From Proteus appendicitidis (GTDB lineage: Bacteria; Pseudomonadota; Gammaproteobacteria; Enterobacterales; Enterobacteriaceae): DNA of 64,000 nucleotides. Each line of letters starts with the position of its first letter. The stretch's first letter is position 1. A program made the translations under genes and the position numbers. Shown here piece after piece: positions 17,834 to 26,608 of this stretch. The DNA lies in contig NZ_CP127389.1 in assembly GCF_030271835.1 (NCBI RefSeq), positions 1,214,001-1,278,000 of the forward strand. Reading direction: 5' to 3'. The notes beneath the pieces are model-generated. The model was given only the letters and a program-made list of their open reading frames with translations. It was not told the DNA's origin and did not search any database.

Positions 17834-18072
17834 TAGATTCTAACTTTGAAATCGATTTTGTAAGTGACAATAAATATGAGAATATTACTGTTGAAATTTC
17901 ATATAAAAAACAAATGCTTTGTCAATTAAATAAAGATAGTGGAGCCGATAAAATAGAAATTGAATTTTTTAATGATAGCCGGTGTTTCAGTAAAGATGTG
18001 AAGCATAAATTTAATTTAGATAATTTTATGACCATTTTGAATAGTGCCAAATTAGATTTAATTAATACCTGA
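17830..18072 (+). CDS. Putative orphan CdiI-type immunity protein, 80 aa
   Basis: A small acidic soluble protein (MIDSNFEIDFVSDNKY, KKQMLCQLNKDSGADKIEIEFF) with no recognised family. Its start codon overlaps the stop of the preceding toxin tail (ATGA). This translational coupling is also seen at cdiA/cdiI and supports an immunity role. It is the last gene of the array, followed by the fourth hairpin and then modE on the opposite strand. Confidence 0.6.
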   Translation: MIDSNFEIDFVSDNKYENITVEISYKKQMLCQLNKDSGADKIEIEFFNDSRCFSKDVKHKFNLDNFMTILNSAKLDLINT

Positions 18073-18114
18073 ATTTATTCCACATTCTATTTAAAAATAT
18101 AGATAAAACCATCA

Positions 18115-18160
18115 CTTAATATTATTTCTAAAATAATAACTAAGTAATGGTTTTATTTTT
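18115..18160. terminator. Repeated hairpin terminator, copy D
   Basis: AAAACCATCACTTAATATT pairs with AATAACTAAGTAATGGTTTT and runs into ATTTTTTTA. It lies between the last immunity gene (+) and the end of modE (-), so it closes the array and may also serve modE. Confidence 0.8.
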
Positions 18161-18186
18161 TTATTGAAAAGCAACCATACTAATAA

Positions 18187-18978
18187 TTAACACAGCGTGG
18201 CGACAATCACTTGATCGGCATTAAATAAAGCCGTTACGCTGTCATTAATATGTAGTTTTTGCTCTTTAACATGCTGATTAGAACAGGTGGCACACACTTC
18301 TTGTCCGCCTTCTAATGTCACCACTAATTCGCTGTTTTCACTGCCCGTCTCTATTTGGGTTAAAGTGCCTGAAAGGGCATTATCATATTGTTGTGTTAAA
18401 GAGGAGCCTTTTTCAATATTGACCCATGGCGCTTTAATTAAGATCAGTACTTCTTTGCCTTTTTTCAGACCTAAGCGGTCTGCACTTTTTTCTGTTAAAG
18501 CCGCACGAATAGTCGTTTTTCTATCTGCAAGTTGCACACTAACATGTTGCTGAACTTGCAAGTTATCACGCTCAATAATCGTACCAAAAAACTGGTTTCT
18601 AGCGCTGGTTTGTAATGAAAAACGAGAAATCGCTGCTAAAAGGCTATCAAGAGGGAGTGAATCGTCTTTCAATACATCAAAGGCTTTTTGTTGAATTTGA
18701 CCTAGCAGATCGTAAAGTTGAAGTAAGCGTTCACAATAATGAGTAAGGGTTGCACCACCACCGCCTTTGCCGCCCGTTGCTCTATCAACAAGAAGTTCGT
18801 CTGCGAGTTGATTCATTTCATTAATGGCATCCCAAGCACTTTTATAACTAATGCCCGCCATTTTTGCCCCTTGGCTAATTGAACCTGTCGCTTTGATCTG
18901 TTTTAACAATGCAACGCGACGAGGATCGGCAAAGAGCTTATCTTGAAGTTTAAGGGTTAATAATATTTCTGCTTGCAT
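18187..18978 (-). CDS. modE: ModE molybdate-responsive transcriptional regulator
   Basis: A 263-residue regulator from the ATG at 18978 (MQAEILLTLKLQ), which aligns with E. coli ModE (262 aa). The frame stays open upstream but those residues do not match the family. The N-terminal winged-helix domain has SISQGAKMAGISYKSAWDA and the ATGGKGGGGA wing. Two C-terminal Mop domains bind molybdate (about residues 125-263). ModE-molybdate represses modABC and activates molybdoenzyme genes. It is transcribed divergently from acrZ, and candidate operators lie upstream of modA. Confidence 0.95.
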   Translation of the reverse strand: MQAEILLTLKLQDKLFADPRRVALLKQIKATGSISQGAKMAGISYKSAWDAINEMNQLADELLVDRATGGKGGGGATLTHYCERLLQLYDLLGQIQQKAFDVLKDDSLPLDSLLAAISRFSLQTSARNQFFGTIIERDNLQVQQHVSVQLADRKTTIRAALTEKSADRLGLKKGKEVLILIKAPWVNIEKGSSLTQQYDNALSGTLTQIETGSENSELVVTLEGGQEVCATCSNQHVKEQKLHINDSVTALFNADQVIVATLC

Positions 18979-19136
18979 AATGATAGGCTTCTTCTTTTTT
19001 GTGTGTTTATCGCATTTTTTGTGCCGACACAAAGCGATAATTCTCTAGAATATATACAACTATAGCGTTATTATTCGTTATTCGTGAAGAAATGCCAACT
19101 CTGGCTTTCCGAATATACCATGATAAAGAGGTTATC

Positions 19137-19280
19137 ATGCTTGAATTATTGAAAAGTTTAGGGTTCGCTCTCTTGATGGTACCTGTTGTAATGGTACTCA
19201 TTATGGGCATTATTTATGGTTTAGGTGAAGTGTTTAACCTGATTTCACCAAGTCAACCAAAAGCAGACAAAAAATCATAA
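19137..19280 (+). CDS. acrZ: AcrZ, small AcrB-associated membrane protein
   Basis: A 47-residue protein from the ATG at 19137 ([16 protein letters not shown]), colinear with E. coli AcrZ (49 aa). It has one transmembrane helix containing the helix-bending Pro and the conserved YGLGEVFN segment. In E. coli it binds the AcrB pump and alters its substrate preference. AGAGG lies upstream. The modE-acrZ-modABC order is the E. coli order. A strong terminator follows. Confidence 0.92.
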   Translation: MLELLKSLGFALLMVPVVMVLIMGIIYGLGEVFNLISPSQPKADKKS

Positions 19281-19301
19281 AATCTCCCTCCCTGATTTAG
19301 A

Positions 19302-19333
19302 ATAGCCCTTTATATTGAAGGGCTATTTTTTTA
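19302..19333 (+). terminator. Terminator after acrZ
   Basis: AATAGCCCTT pairs with AAGGGCTATT across a 7-base loop, followed by a run of T. Confidence 0.9.
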
Positions 19334-19338
19334 CTCAC

Positions 19339-19395
19339 TATACTCGTCATACTTCAAGCCGTAGCGTTGTGACTTGAATTATTTAGAGTATATAG
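19339..19395. repeat. Palindromic intergenic element (TATACTC...CTTCAAG type)
   Basis: Nested inverted repeats: CTATACTC (19339-19346) with GAGTATATAG (19386-19395), and TTCAAG (19354-19359) with CTTGAA (19374-19379). The layout and the TATACTCGTCATACTTCAAG wording resemble dispersed intergenic palindromes of Serratia, Yersinia and Photorhabdus. Only one copy is visible in this window. Confidence 0.55.
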
Positions 19396-19431
19396 CCTTT
19401 TTTCTATTTGTTTTTTACCCGCTATTTTTAT

Positions 19432-19455
19432 GGTTATATTTATTGATATATAACC
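19432..19455. promoter_or_regulatory. Candidate ModE operator 1 upstream of modA
   Basis: GGTTATAT, an 8-base spacer, then ATATAACC: perfect 8-base inverted arms. The geometry (8+8+8) and core match the E. coli modA ModE operator CGTTATAT-N8-ACATAACG. Confidence 0.75.
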
Positions 19456-19483
19456 TGTTTCTCACATCTAATCCTTTCATTTT

Positions 19484-19509
19484 ACGCTGTATCTTGGTAT
19501 ATACAGCGT
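19484..19509. promoter_or_regulatory. Candidate ModE operator 2 upstream of modA
   Basis: ACGCTGTAT, an 8-base spacer, then ATACAGCGT: a perfect 9-base inverted repeat, 32 bases before the modA start codon. The spacing equals that of operator 1 and the arms resemble the consensus CGnTATAT. It could instead be another regulator's site. Confidence 0.55.
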
Positions 19510-19540
19510 GGTCATCCTTTAATTTAAGTGGAATTAGAAC

Positions 19541-20311
19541 ATGAAAAAATTATCAGGTAAGTTACTTGCTGGTGCGGTTATCTCTTTTGCTTTAGTCAGT
19601 CAAAGTTTTGCATCGGAAAAAGTAACGGTATTTGCGGCCGCTTCTCTTACCAATGCTCTTAATGAAATTTCGGCACAATATAAGCAAGAAAAGCAAACTG
19701 AAGTTGTTGCATCTTATGCATCATCTTCAACGCTGGCTCGCCAAATTGAACAAGGCGCACCTGCAAATCTGTTTATTTCAGCAGATCAGCAGTGGATGGA
19801 CTACGCAATCGATAAAAACTTAATGGTTGCAGATTCACGTCATACACTATTAGGTAATGATTTAGTACTCATTGCCCCTAAAGATAGTAAATTAAATGAC
19901 GTTGTTATTAATAAGGAAACCAAATGGAAATCCTTACTTAATGGCGGAAAATTAGCTGTTGGCGATCCGGATCATGTGCCTGTTGGTATCTATGCAAAAG
20001 AATCATTAGAATATTTAGGTGCATGGGATACAGTAAGCCCAGATATGGCTCGTACTAATAACGTACGTAGCGGTATGGCACTAGTTGAACGTGATGAAGC
20101 ACCATTAGGTATCGTATACGGTTCTGATGCGGTTGCGAGTGATAAAGTGAAAGTGGTCGGCGTATTCCCAGCTGATAGCCACAAACCTGTTGAGTATCCA
20201 ATGGCAGTTGTAAAAGGTCAGGACAATAAAGCAGTTCGTGATTTTTATGACTATCTGAAAACACCTCAAGCCGCAGAAATCTTTAAGAAATACGGCTTTA
20301 GCCCACTGTAG
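19541..20311 (+). CDS. modA: Molybdate ABC transporter, periplasmic binding protein
   Basis: A 256-residue protein with a signal peptide (MKKLSGKLLAGAVISFALV, cleavage probably after SFA at about residue 24). The mature part follows the ModA/WtpA fold: VTVFAAASLTNAL at the start, the ASSSTLARQIEQGAPANLFIS ligand region, and GDPDHVPVGIYA. It binds molybdate or tungstate in the periplasm and delivers it to ModBC. It is first in the modABC operon, 11 to 17 bases before modB, behind two ModE-type operators. Confidence 0.96.
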   Translation: MKKLSGKLLAGAVISFALVSQSFASEKVTVFAAASLTNALNEISAQYKQEKQTEVVASYASSSTLARQIEQGAPANLFISADQQWMDYAIDKNLMVADSRHTLLGNDLVLIAPKDSKLNDVVINKETKWKSLLNGGKLAVGDPDHVPVGIYAKESLEYLGAWDTVSPDMARTNNVRSGMALVERDEAPLGIVYGSDAVASDKVKVVGVFPADSHKPVEYPMAVVKGQDNKAVRDFYDYLKTPQAAEIFKKYGFSPL

Positions 20312-20328
20312 GAATTATACTTTTGGAG

Positions 20329-21021
20329 ATGTTAAGTGAATACGAATGGCAAGCTATCATACTAAGCCTTAAGGTATCGACTGTCGCAGTTATTATCAGT
20401 CTACCTTTTGGCATTTTTATGGCTTGGCTTTTAGTTAGGGTACGTTTTCCCGGTAAATCATTGCTTGATAGCATTATCCATTTACCTTTAGTTCTGCCAC
20501 CTGTTGTGGTCGGTTATCTTTTACTGATCAGTATGGGGAGACGCGGATTTATTGGTGAATGGTTGTATAACTGGTTTGGTTTTAGCTTTACCTTTAGTTG
20601 GCGAGGCGCAGCGCTTGCTTCTGCAGTCGTTGCATTTCCACTGATGGTAAGGGCTATCAGATTAGCATTAGAAGCTGTCGATCAACGTATGGAACAAGCG
20701 GCGAGAACCTTAGGGGCATCACCGATACGCGTCTTTTTTACCATAACGTTACCTTTGTCTATGCCAGGGATCATCGCAGGGATTGTGCTGGCATTTGCGC
20801 GCTCATTGGGAGAATTTGGCGCAACAATCACTTTCGTCTCCAATATTCCGGGGGAAACAAGAACTATTCCTCTGGCAATGTATACCTTGATTGAAACACC
20901 GGGGGCGGAAATGGATGCCGCCCGTTTATGTGTAATTGCAATTATTTTGGCGCTCGTCTCTTTAATGGCTTCAGAGTGGCTAACTCGTTGGGGTCGTAAA
21001 AGATTGGGGGGCGTATGCTAG
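20329..21021 (+). CDS. modB: Molybdate ABC transporter permease
   Basis: About 230 residues with five or six hydrophobic helices. It has the permease EAA loop ([21 protein letters not shown]) that contacts ModC. From [10 protein letters not shown] it aligns with E. coli ModB. A TTG at 20323 six bases earlier has the better-spaced ribosome-binding site (AGGAA), so the true start is either 20323 or 20329. Its end overlaps the modC start by seven bases, indicating translational coupling. Confidence 0.94.
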   Translation: MLSEYEWQAIILSLKVSTVAVIISLPFGIFMAWLLVRVRFPGKSLLDSIIHLPLVLPPVVVGYLLLISMGRRGFIGEWLYNWFGFSFTFSWRGAALASAVVAFPLMVRAIRLALEAVDQRMEQAARTLGASPIRVFFTITLPLSMPGIIAGIVLAFARSLGEFGATITFVSNIPGETRTIPLAMYTLIETPGAEMDAARLCVIAIILALVSLMASEWLTRWGRKRLGGVC

Positions 21022-22079
21022 AGATGAATTTTAAACAGACGCTAGGATCACTGCGTCTGGAAGTCAATACTGAACTGCCAACAGAGAGTATTACTGCGGT
21101 CTTTGGTTTATCTGGTGCGGGTAAAACTTCACTAATTAATGTGATTGGCGGTTTAACCAAACCTGATTCAGGGCGAATTGTATTAAATAATCACACATTG
21201 GTTGATACTGAAAAGAAAATTTATCTGCCGCCTGAAAAACGTAAAGTGGGCTATGTATTCCAAGATGCCAGACTGTTTCCTCATTACACAGTAAGAGGAA
21301 ATCTGCTTTACGGTATGTCACCAACAATGAAAGTACAGTTTGATCGTATTATTTACTTATTAGGTATCGAACATTTACTCTCACGTTTTCCTATTACCTT
21401 ATCTGGTGGTGAAAAACAGCGTGTTGCCATAGGGCGAGCGTTGTTAACTGCGCCCGATATTATGTTAATGGATGAGCCTTTAGCATCGCTTGATTTACCG
21501 CGTAAACGTGAGTTATTGCCGTATTTAGAAAAACTCTCACAAGATGTACAAATTCCTATTTTGTATGTGAGTCATAGCCTTGATGAAATTATTCGACTTG
21601 CTGATAACGTCATTGTAATGGATGCAGGAAAAATTAAGGCGACAGGTAAACTTGAAGATGTATGGGCAAGTAGTGCGTTACGTCCTTGGTTACAAAAAGA
21701 GACATTAAGTAGCATCGCTAATGTAATGGTAGTAGAGCACCATAGTCATTACGATATGACAGCAACGGCTTTTGGTAATCAAGTGCTGTGGTTGCCTCAA
21801 ATAGAGGCGAAAATCGGTCGTGATGTGCGTGTGCGTATTGATGCTTCTGATGTGTCATTAACAACAACTCGTCCTTCAAATAGCAGTATCCGTAACATCT
21901 TACATATGAAAGTAGTTGAAACTATTAAAAATGATGGCCAAGTTGATGTGAAACTGGTCAATGATGGTAACTATTTATGGGCAAGGATCACGCCTTGGGC
22001 AAAAGATGAATTGAATATCCAAGAAGGGCAATGGCTTTATGCGCAAATAAAAAGTATTTCGTTAAGTCGCCATCTTTGA
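21015..22079 (+). CDS. modC: Molybdate ABC transporter ATP-binding protein
   Basis: A 354-residue ATPase that powers molybdate import. The ABC domain shows Walker [10 protein letters not shown] (about residue 30), signature [15 protein letters not shown], Walker [13 protein letters not shown] and the H-loop VSHSLDE. The C-terminal part (about 290-354) is a Mop-type molybdate-binding domain ([19 protein letters not shown]) that gives feedback inhibition in the family. It is the last gene of modABC and is followed by a strong terminator. Confidence 0.96.
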   Translation: MLEMNFKQTLGSLRLEVNTELPTESITAVFGLSGAGKTSLINVIGGLTKPDSGRIVLNNHTLVDTEKKIYLPPEKRKVGYVFQDARLFPHYTVRGNLLYGMSPTMKVQFDRIIYLLGIEHLLSRFPITLSGGEKQRVAIGRALLTAPDIMLMDEPLASLDLPRKRELLPYLEKLSQDVQIPILYVSHSLDEIIRLADNVIVMDAGKIKATGKLEDVWASSALRPWLQKETLSSIANVMVVEHHSHYDMTATAFGNQVLWLPQIEAKIGRDVRVRIDASDVSLTTTRPSNSSIRNILHMKVVETIKNDGQVDVKLVNDGNYLWARITPWAKDELNIQEGQWLYAQIKSISLSRHL

Positions 22080-22103
22080 TTTTTTAGTTGTATTTGTCGA
22101 TAA

Positions 22104-22130
22104 AAAAACCTCATCTTTGATGAGGTTTTT
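22104..22130. terminator. Terminator after modC
   Basis: AAAAACCTCATC pairs with GATGAGGTTTTT around a TTT loop, with A- and T-runs on both sides. It lies between converging modC and ybhA. Confidence 0.9.
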
Positions 22131-22156
22131 GTCTTTTGGGTGATGTAAAAATAGGG

Positions 22157-22978
22157 CTAAGACAGAATATATTTATGGATAGTCTCTGCAATACCTGGTT
22201 GTGAGTTTACTTTTGTGACCATTTTGGCACGTGCTTTTACTTCATCTGAGGCATTACCCATTGCAACACCTAAGCCTACATGTTCTAACATGCTAAGATC
22301 ATTAAAATTATCACCAAAAGCAATAACATCACTCATCTTCATACCATTCGCTTCCACCCAACGTTGTAAACGACGCCCTTTACTGTTGCCTTTTTTAGCG
22401 ATATCAACTTGATCAACCCAAGACCATTCACACTCTAAGCCAACTTGTTGCTCAATTTTCTCAACTAAAGCATGTAATTCATCGTGATCAGGCGTTGTAG
22501 TGGCAATTTTCCAAATGGCATTAACATCATGCATCGCTTTATAAAAATCATCGACTTTAATAAGATTAGGGCGCTGTGTGATAGGGAGAGTATCTGCCCA
22601 ATTAAGTGTGCGTTGTACTGCCGCGGTGAGTTGGTCATACATCATTGCATCATCAGCATAAACTAAGTGATGTACATCTGTTTGTTTAATGAGATCTAAT
22701 ACTGCGCTAGTTTCTTGCGTGGTTAATGGGTCGGATTCCAATACCTTTTTACCAATATAATCATAAAGGTAAGTTCCATTACAGCAAATTGCAGGGGTAT
22801 CAAGATCGAGTGCTTGATAGAATGGATGAATAGCAACATGATGACGACCTGTTACAATTAAAACTTTAACACCTGCCTTTCTTGCAAGATTGAGTGCTTC
22901 TAAAGATTCTGGCAGGATACGTTTTTGGTCATCAAGCAGTGTGCCATCAAGATCCAAAGCAATAACGCGATATGACAT
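22157..22978 (-). CDS. ybhA: YbhA, HAD-superfamily pyridoxal phosphate/sugar phosphatase
   Basis: A 273-residue Cof-type HAD phosphatase matching E. coli YbhA (272 aa). Motif I is IALDLDGTLLDD (Asp9 nucleophile, Asp11 acid). Motif II is VTGRH, motif III the Lys in KKGNSKGRR, and motif IV GDNFNDLSML. The cap domain lies between about residues 85 and 190. The E. coli enzyme acts on pyridoxal phosphate and some sugar phosphates. Its placement between modC and pgl is the conserved E. coli order. Confidence 0.9.
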   Translation of the reverse strand: MSYRVIALDLDGTLLDDQKRILPESLEALNLARKAGVKVLIVTGRHHVAIHPFYQALDLDTPAICCNGTYLYDYIGKKVLESDPLTTQETSAVLDLIKQTDVHHLVYADDAMMYDQLTAAVQRTLNWADTLPITQRPNLIKVDDFYKAMHDVNAIWKIATTTPDHDELHALVEKIEQQVGLECEWSWVDQVDIAKKGNSKGRRLQRWVEANGMKMSDVIAFGDNFNDLSMLEHVGLGVAMGNASDEVKARAKMVTKVNSQPGIAETIHKYILS

Positions 22979-23127
22979 AAATAAGCCCCTTGATAGTATT
23001 AAGATGCAATGGTGTTGATGTTACACGTTAACCAATAAAAGATAAACTAGCTTAATCGTTACAATCAAACGTTGGTTTTTCTATTATTCTTTATAAATCA
23101 ATGGGTAATGGATTTTAAGGAGAAGGA

Positions 23128-24117
23128 ATGAAACAGGTAGTCTACGTAGCAAGTCCAGAGAGTCAGCAAATTCATGTTTATGCGTTAAACACCGAAGGTG
23201 AAATGGATTTATTGCAGGTTGTTGAGGTTGCAGGGCAAGTGCAACCCATGATTGCAAGTGCTGATGGAAAATACCTTTATGTGGGTATTCGTCCTCATTT
23301 TAGTGTGGTGACATTTGCGATTGCTGTCGATGGTCAGTTAGAGCAAAAGGCTATCACTTCCATTCCAAGTACACCTGTTCATTTATGCTTAGATAAAACG
23401 GGGCGCTTTTTGTTTGTTCCTTCTTATCATCAAGGTAATTTAGCTGTTTTGCCTATTAATGCGCAGGGGATACCTCAATCACCTATTCAAATTATTGAAG
23501 GCTTAAATAAGCCTCATTCATCTAATATTGATTGGAATAATAAACAACTGATTGTGCCTTGCTTAGGTGAAGATCATATTCGTTTATTTGATTTATCAGA
23601 AGACGGTCGTTTAACAGAAGCGGGTACTGAAGAGCTAACAACAGCACAAAATGCAGGTCCTCGTCATATGGCATTCCATCCTAATGGTGATGTGTTTTAC
23701 TGCCTTAATGAATTAGATGCGACAATCAATGTATATCGTCGTATGGGGGATTTATATCGTTTAATGCAAACGGTGGATATCGTCCCTGAAACTTTCAACA
23801 GTACTCGTTGGGCGTCAGATATTCATATTACACCGGATGGACGTTTTCTTTATGCAAGCGAACGTTCTGAAAGCTTTATTTGTGCGATGACAATTTCAGA
23901 AGCGGGTGATTATTTGCAACCTGTGGGTTATTACCCTACACAAACACAGCCTCGTGGCTTTAATCTTGATAATACCGGAAATTATCTGATTTCTTGTGGT
24001 CAAAAATCAGATTTTGCGTCGGTTTCTCGTATTGATAAACACACTGGGGCATTAACTGAGTTAGCGTGTTACCCAGTAGGCAAAGGCGCTATGTGGGTGA
24101 CGGTTGTGACGAAGTAA
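23128..24117 (+). CDS. pgl: 6-phosphogluconolactonase (YbhE type)
   Basis: A 329-residue seven-bladed beta-propeller lactonase of the YbhE family. It hydrolyses 6-phosphogluconolactone in the oxidative pentose phosphate pathway. Blade motifs recur (VYVASPESQQIHVY, GKYLYVGIR, GRFLYASERSESFI), and the conserved PHSSNID and GPRHMAFHPNG stretches are present. Length is close to E. coli Pgl (331 aa). An AAGGAGAAGG ribosome-binding site precedes the ATG. It is monocistronic. Confidence 0.94.
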   Translation: MKQVVYVASPESQQIHVYALNTEGEMDLLQVVEVAGQVQPMIASADGKYLYVGIRPHFSVVTFAIAVDGQLEQKAITSIPSTPVHLCLDKTGRFLFVPSYHQGNLAVLPINAQGIPQSPIQIIEGLNKPHSSNIDWNNKQLIVPCLGEDHIRLFDLSEDGRLTEAGTEELTTAQNAGPRHMAFHPNGDVFYCLNELDATINVYRRMGDLYRLMQTVDIVPETFNSTRWASDIHITPDGRFLYASERSESFICAMTISEAGDYLQPVGYYPTQTQPRGFNLDNTGNYLISCGQKSDFASVSRIDKHTGALTELACYPVGKGAMWVTVVTK

Positions 24118-24141
24118 CTATCATAGTATAAAAGTTACTGC

Positions 24142-24175
24142 AAACCTCTAGCAAAATATTACCTTGCTAGAGGTT
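24142..24175. terminator. Bidirectional terminator between pgl and bioA
   Basis: AAACCTCTAGCAA pairs with TTGCTAGAGGTTT; flanking A/T runs allow use by both converging genes. Confidence 0.85.
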
Positions 24176-24192
24176 TATTTTTTATGAAAAAT

Positions 24193-25467
24193 TTATGAGA
24201 GATTAACGACTTTCTCAATAGCTTGGGTAAGTTTAGTCAGGTTTGCTGGTGGCATAATAAACGGTGGCATAATATAAATTAGCTTGCCAAAAGGTCTTAT
24301 CCAAACACCTTCATCCACAAAGATTTTTTGCAGTTTTGCCATATTGACAGGCTCGTTCATTTCAACCACACCAATAGCACCTAATACGCGTACATCTTTA
24401 ACACTTTTAGCCTGTTTTAACGGTAATAACTCACATTTTAATTGTTTTTCAATTTCTGCAACTTGGTTTACCCAATCACCTTTTGCTAATAGAGATAAAC
24501 TGGCGTCTGCAACAGCACAAGCCAAAGGATTTCCCATATAAGTAGGACCGTGCATAAAGCATCCCGCATCACCTTGACTGATGGTTTCGGCAATATGACG
24601 CGTAGTTAAGGTTGCTGATAAGGTCATATAACCACCCGTTAATGCTTTACCTACACACATTATATCTGGCGATATTTCAGCATGTTCACAGGCAAACAGC
24701 TTACCTGTTCGACCAAAACCAGTGGCTATCTCATCTGCAATAAGTAGTACATCAAACTCGTCACACAGTGCTCTTGCATGCTTTAAGTACTCAGGATGAT
24801 AAATTCGCATTCCACCAGCACCTTGAACAATGGGTTCAAGCATAACGGCAGCAATTTCTTGATGATGTTGCTCTAGTGTTGAGCGTAATGAGTGGATATC
24901 AGCTGGGTTCCACTCTTCATAAAAACCCGTTTTTGGTGCATCCACAAAAAGATGATTAGGCAGATAACCTTTGTAAAGACTGTGCATGGAGTTATCCGGA
25001 TCACACACCGACATAGCACCAAAGGTATCGCCATGATAACCCTGTTTTAACGCCACAATACGTTGGCGTTTTTCACCTTTAGCCTGCCAATATTGCAATG
25101 CCATTTTCAGTGCAACTTCAACAGCAACTGAACCAGAATCGGCTAGAAATATGCATTCAAGAGGCGCTGGAGTTATCGCTAATAATTTTCGACAAAGTGA
25201 TACTGCTGGTGGATGAGTAATGCCACCAAACATCACATGAGACATATGGCTTAGCTGTGTTGTAACGGCATTATTGAGTTCTGGGTGATTATATCCATGA
25301 ATGGCAGCCCACCATGAAGACATTCCATCAATCAGTTTTCTACCATCAGCCAAGACTAGTTCAACGCCTTTTGCACTGACGATAGGGTAAGCAGGTAGCG
25401 GATTACTCATCGAAGTGTATGGATGCCAAATATGGCGTAAATCGAAAGCGATATCTTCAGGTGTCAT
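24193..25467 (-). CDS. bioA: Adenosylmethionine-8-amino-7-oxononanoate aminotransferase
   Basis: A 424-residue class III PLP aminotransferase from the ATG at 25467 ([17 protein letters not shown]), which aligns with E. coli BioA; a GTG at 25479 is a longer option. It converts 7-keto-8-aminopelargonate to 7,8-diaminopelargonate using S-adenosylmethionine as amino donor. Visible motifs are [13 protein letters not shown], the PLP-binding [11 protein letters not shown] and the lysine in GKALTGGYM. It is divergent from bioBFCD, with a BirA operator in between. Confidence 0.96.
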   Translation of the reverse strand: MTPEDIAFDLRHIWHPYTSMSNPLPAYPIVSAKGVELVLADGRKLIDGMSSWWAAIHGYNHPELNNAVTTQLSHMSHVMFGGITHPPAVSLCRKLLAITPAPLECIFLADSGSVAVEVALKMALQYWQAKGEKRQRIVALKQGYHGDTFGAMSVCDPDNSMHSLYKGYLPNHLFVDAPKTGFYEEWNPADIHSLRSTLEQHHQEIAAVMLEPIVQGAGGMRIYHPEYLKHARALCDEFDVLLIADEIATGFGRTGKLFACEHAEISPDIMCVGKALTGGYMTLSATLTTRHIAETISQGDAGCFMHGPTYMGNPLACAVADASLSLLAKGDWVNQVAEIEKQLKCELLPLKQAKSVKDVRVLGAIGVVEMNEPVNMAKLQKIFVDEGVWIRPFGKLIYIMPPFIMPPANLTKLTQAIEKVVNLS

Positions 25468-25484
25468 TCTATTTTTCACTTAAT

Positions 25485-25520
25485 CATGTAAACCAATGGT
25501 GATCAATTTTAGTTGACATG
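25485..25520. promoter_or_regulatory. BirA (biotin repressor) operator
   Basis: CATGTAAACC, a 16-base spacer, then AGTTGACATG: imperfect 10-base inverted arms (8 of 10 match). The E. coli bio operator is TTGTAAACC-N16-GGTTTACAA. Position between divergent bioA and bioB fits control of both directions by BirA-biotinyl-AMP. A TTGACA at 25513 may be a rightward -35 element. Confidence 0.8.
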
Positions 25521-25570
25521 ATAACCCTATTATTTAAACTGGCAATCACTTTTAAACAGGAGATTGTATT

Positions 25571-26608
25571 GTGAGCGCACTAAAACGTTGGACACTAAAA
25601 GAAGCCAGAGCACTGTTTGATATGCCATTTTTAGATTTAGTTTTTCAGGCACAGCAAGTTCATCGCCAACATTTTGACCCTTCGCAAATTCAAGTGAGTA
25701 CTTTGCTTTCTATTAAAACAGGGGCTTGTCCTGAAGATTGTAAATATTGCGCCCAAAGCGCGCGATATAAAACAGGATTAGAAAAAGAGCGCTTAATGGA
25801 AGTGCAGCAAGTGATTGAATCTGCGAAAAAAGCAAAAGCAGCAGGTTCAACGCGTTTTTGTATGGGGGCGGCATGGAAAAATCCGCATGAGCGTGATATG
25901 CCTTACCTTGAGCAAATGGTAAAAGAAGTGAAAGCGCTGGGTATGGAAACTTGTATGACACTCGGCAAATTAGATGATTCACAAGCTAACCGATTAGCCG
26001 ATGCAGGGCTGGATTTTTATAACCATAACCTTGATACCTCACCTGAATTTTACGGCAGTATCGTGACAACACGTACCTATCAAGATCGCTTAGATACGCT
26101 TGATAAAGTGCGCAATGCGGGCATTAAAGTGTGTTCTGGCGGAATTTTAGGGTTAGGCGAGGAGGTTAAAGATCGCGCTGCAATGTTAGTGCAATTAGCG
26201 AATTTGCCACAACCTCCTGAAAGTGTACCTATCAATATGCTTGCCAAAATCAAAGGTACGCCATTGGCTGATAATGAGGATGTCGATCCATTTGATTTCA
26301 TCCGTACTATCGCCGTTGCTCGTATTATGATGCCGCGCTCTTATGTCCGTCTTTCTGCTGGGCGAGAGCAAATGAGTGAACAGACACAAGCATTTTGCTT
26401 TATGGCTGGCGCTAACTCGATTTTCTACGGTTGCAAATTATTAACAACAACCAATCCAACTGAAGATAAAGATCACCAATTATTCCGTAAGTTAGGCTTA
26501 AATCCAGAGCGGTTAGCGGTATCAATGGGCGATAATCAGCAAGAAGAAGCGCTAATGCACGCTGTTATCAATAAAGACACTGAACAATTTTATAATGCGG
26601 CACTGTAA
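25571..26608 (+). CDS. bioB: Biotin synthase
   Basis: A 345-residue radical SAM enzyme that inserts sulphur into dethiobiotin. The radical SAM cluster motif CPEDCKYC gives Cys53, Cys57 and Cys60, as in E. coli BioB. The [2Fe-2S] ligands are further along, including the Arg in the YVRLSAGR segment. Start follows ACAGGAGATTG. Its stop overlaps the bioF start (TAATG), showing translational coupling. Confidence 0.97.
   Translation: MSALKRWTLKEARALFDMPFLDLVFQAQQVHRQHFDPSQIQVSTLLSIKTGACPEDCKYCAQSARYKTGLEKERLMEVQQVIESAKKAKAAGSTRFCMGAAWKNPHERDMPYLEQMVKEVKALGMETCMTLGKLDDSQANRLADAGLDFYNHNLDTSPEFYGSIVTTRTYQDRLDTLDKVRNAGIKVCSGGILGLGEEVKDRAAMLVQLANLPQPPESVPINMLAKIKGTPLADNEDVDPFDFIRTIAVARIMMPRSYVRLSAGREQMSEQTQAFCFMAGANSIFYGCKLLTTTNPTEDKDHQLFRKLGLNPERLAVSMGDNQQEEALMHAVINKDTEQFYNAAL

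Noticed and set aside
13731-18160. CRISPR array suggested by the recurring AT-rich repeats.
   Set aside because: The repeats are about 450 bases long, spaced roughly 2 kb apart, and contain gene tails and a terminator; there are no short regular repeats and no cas genes.
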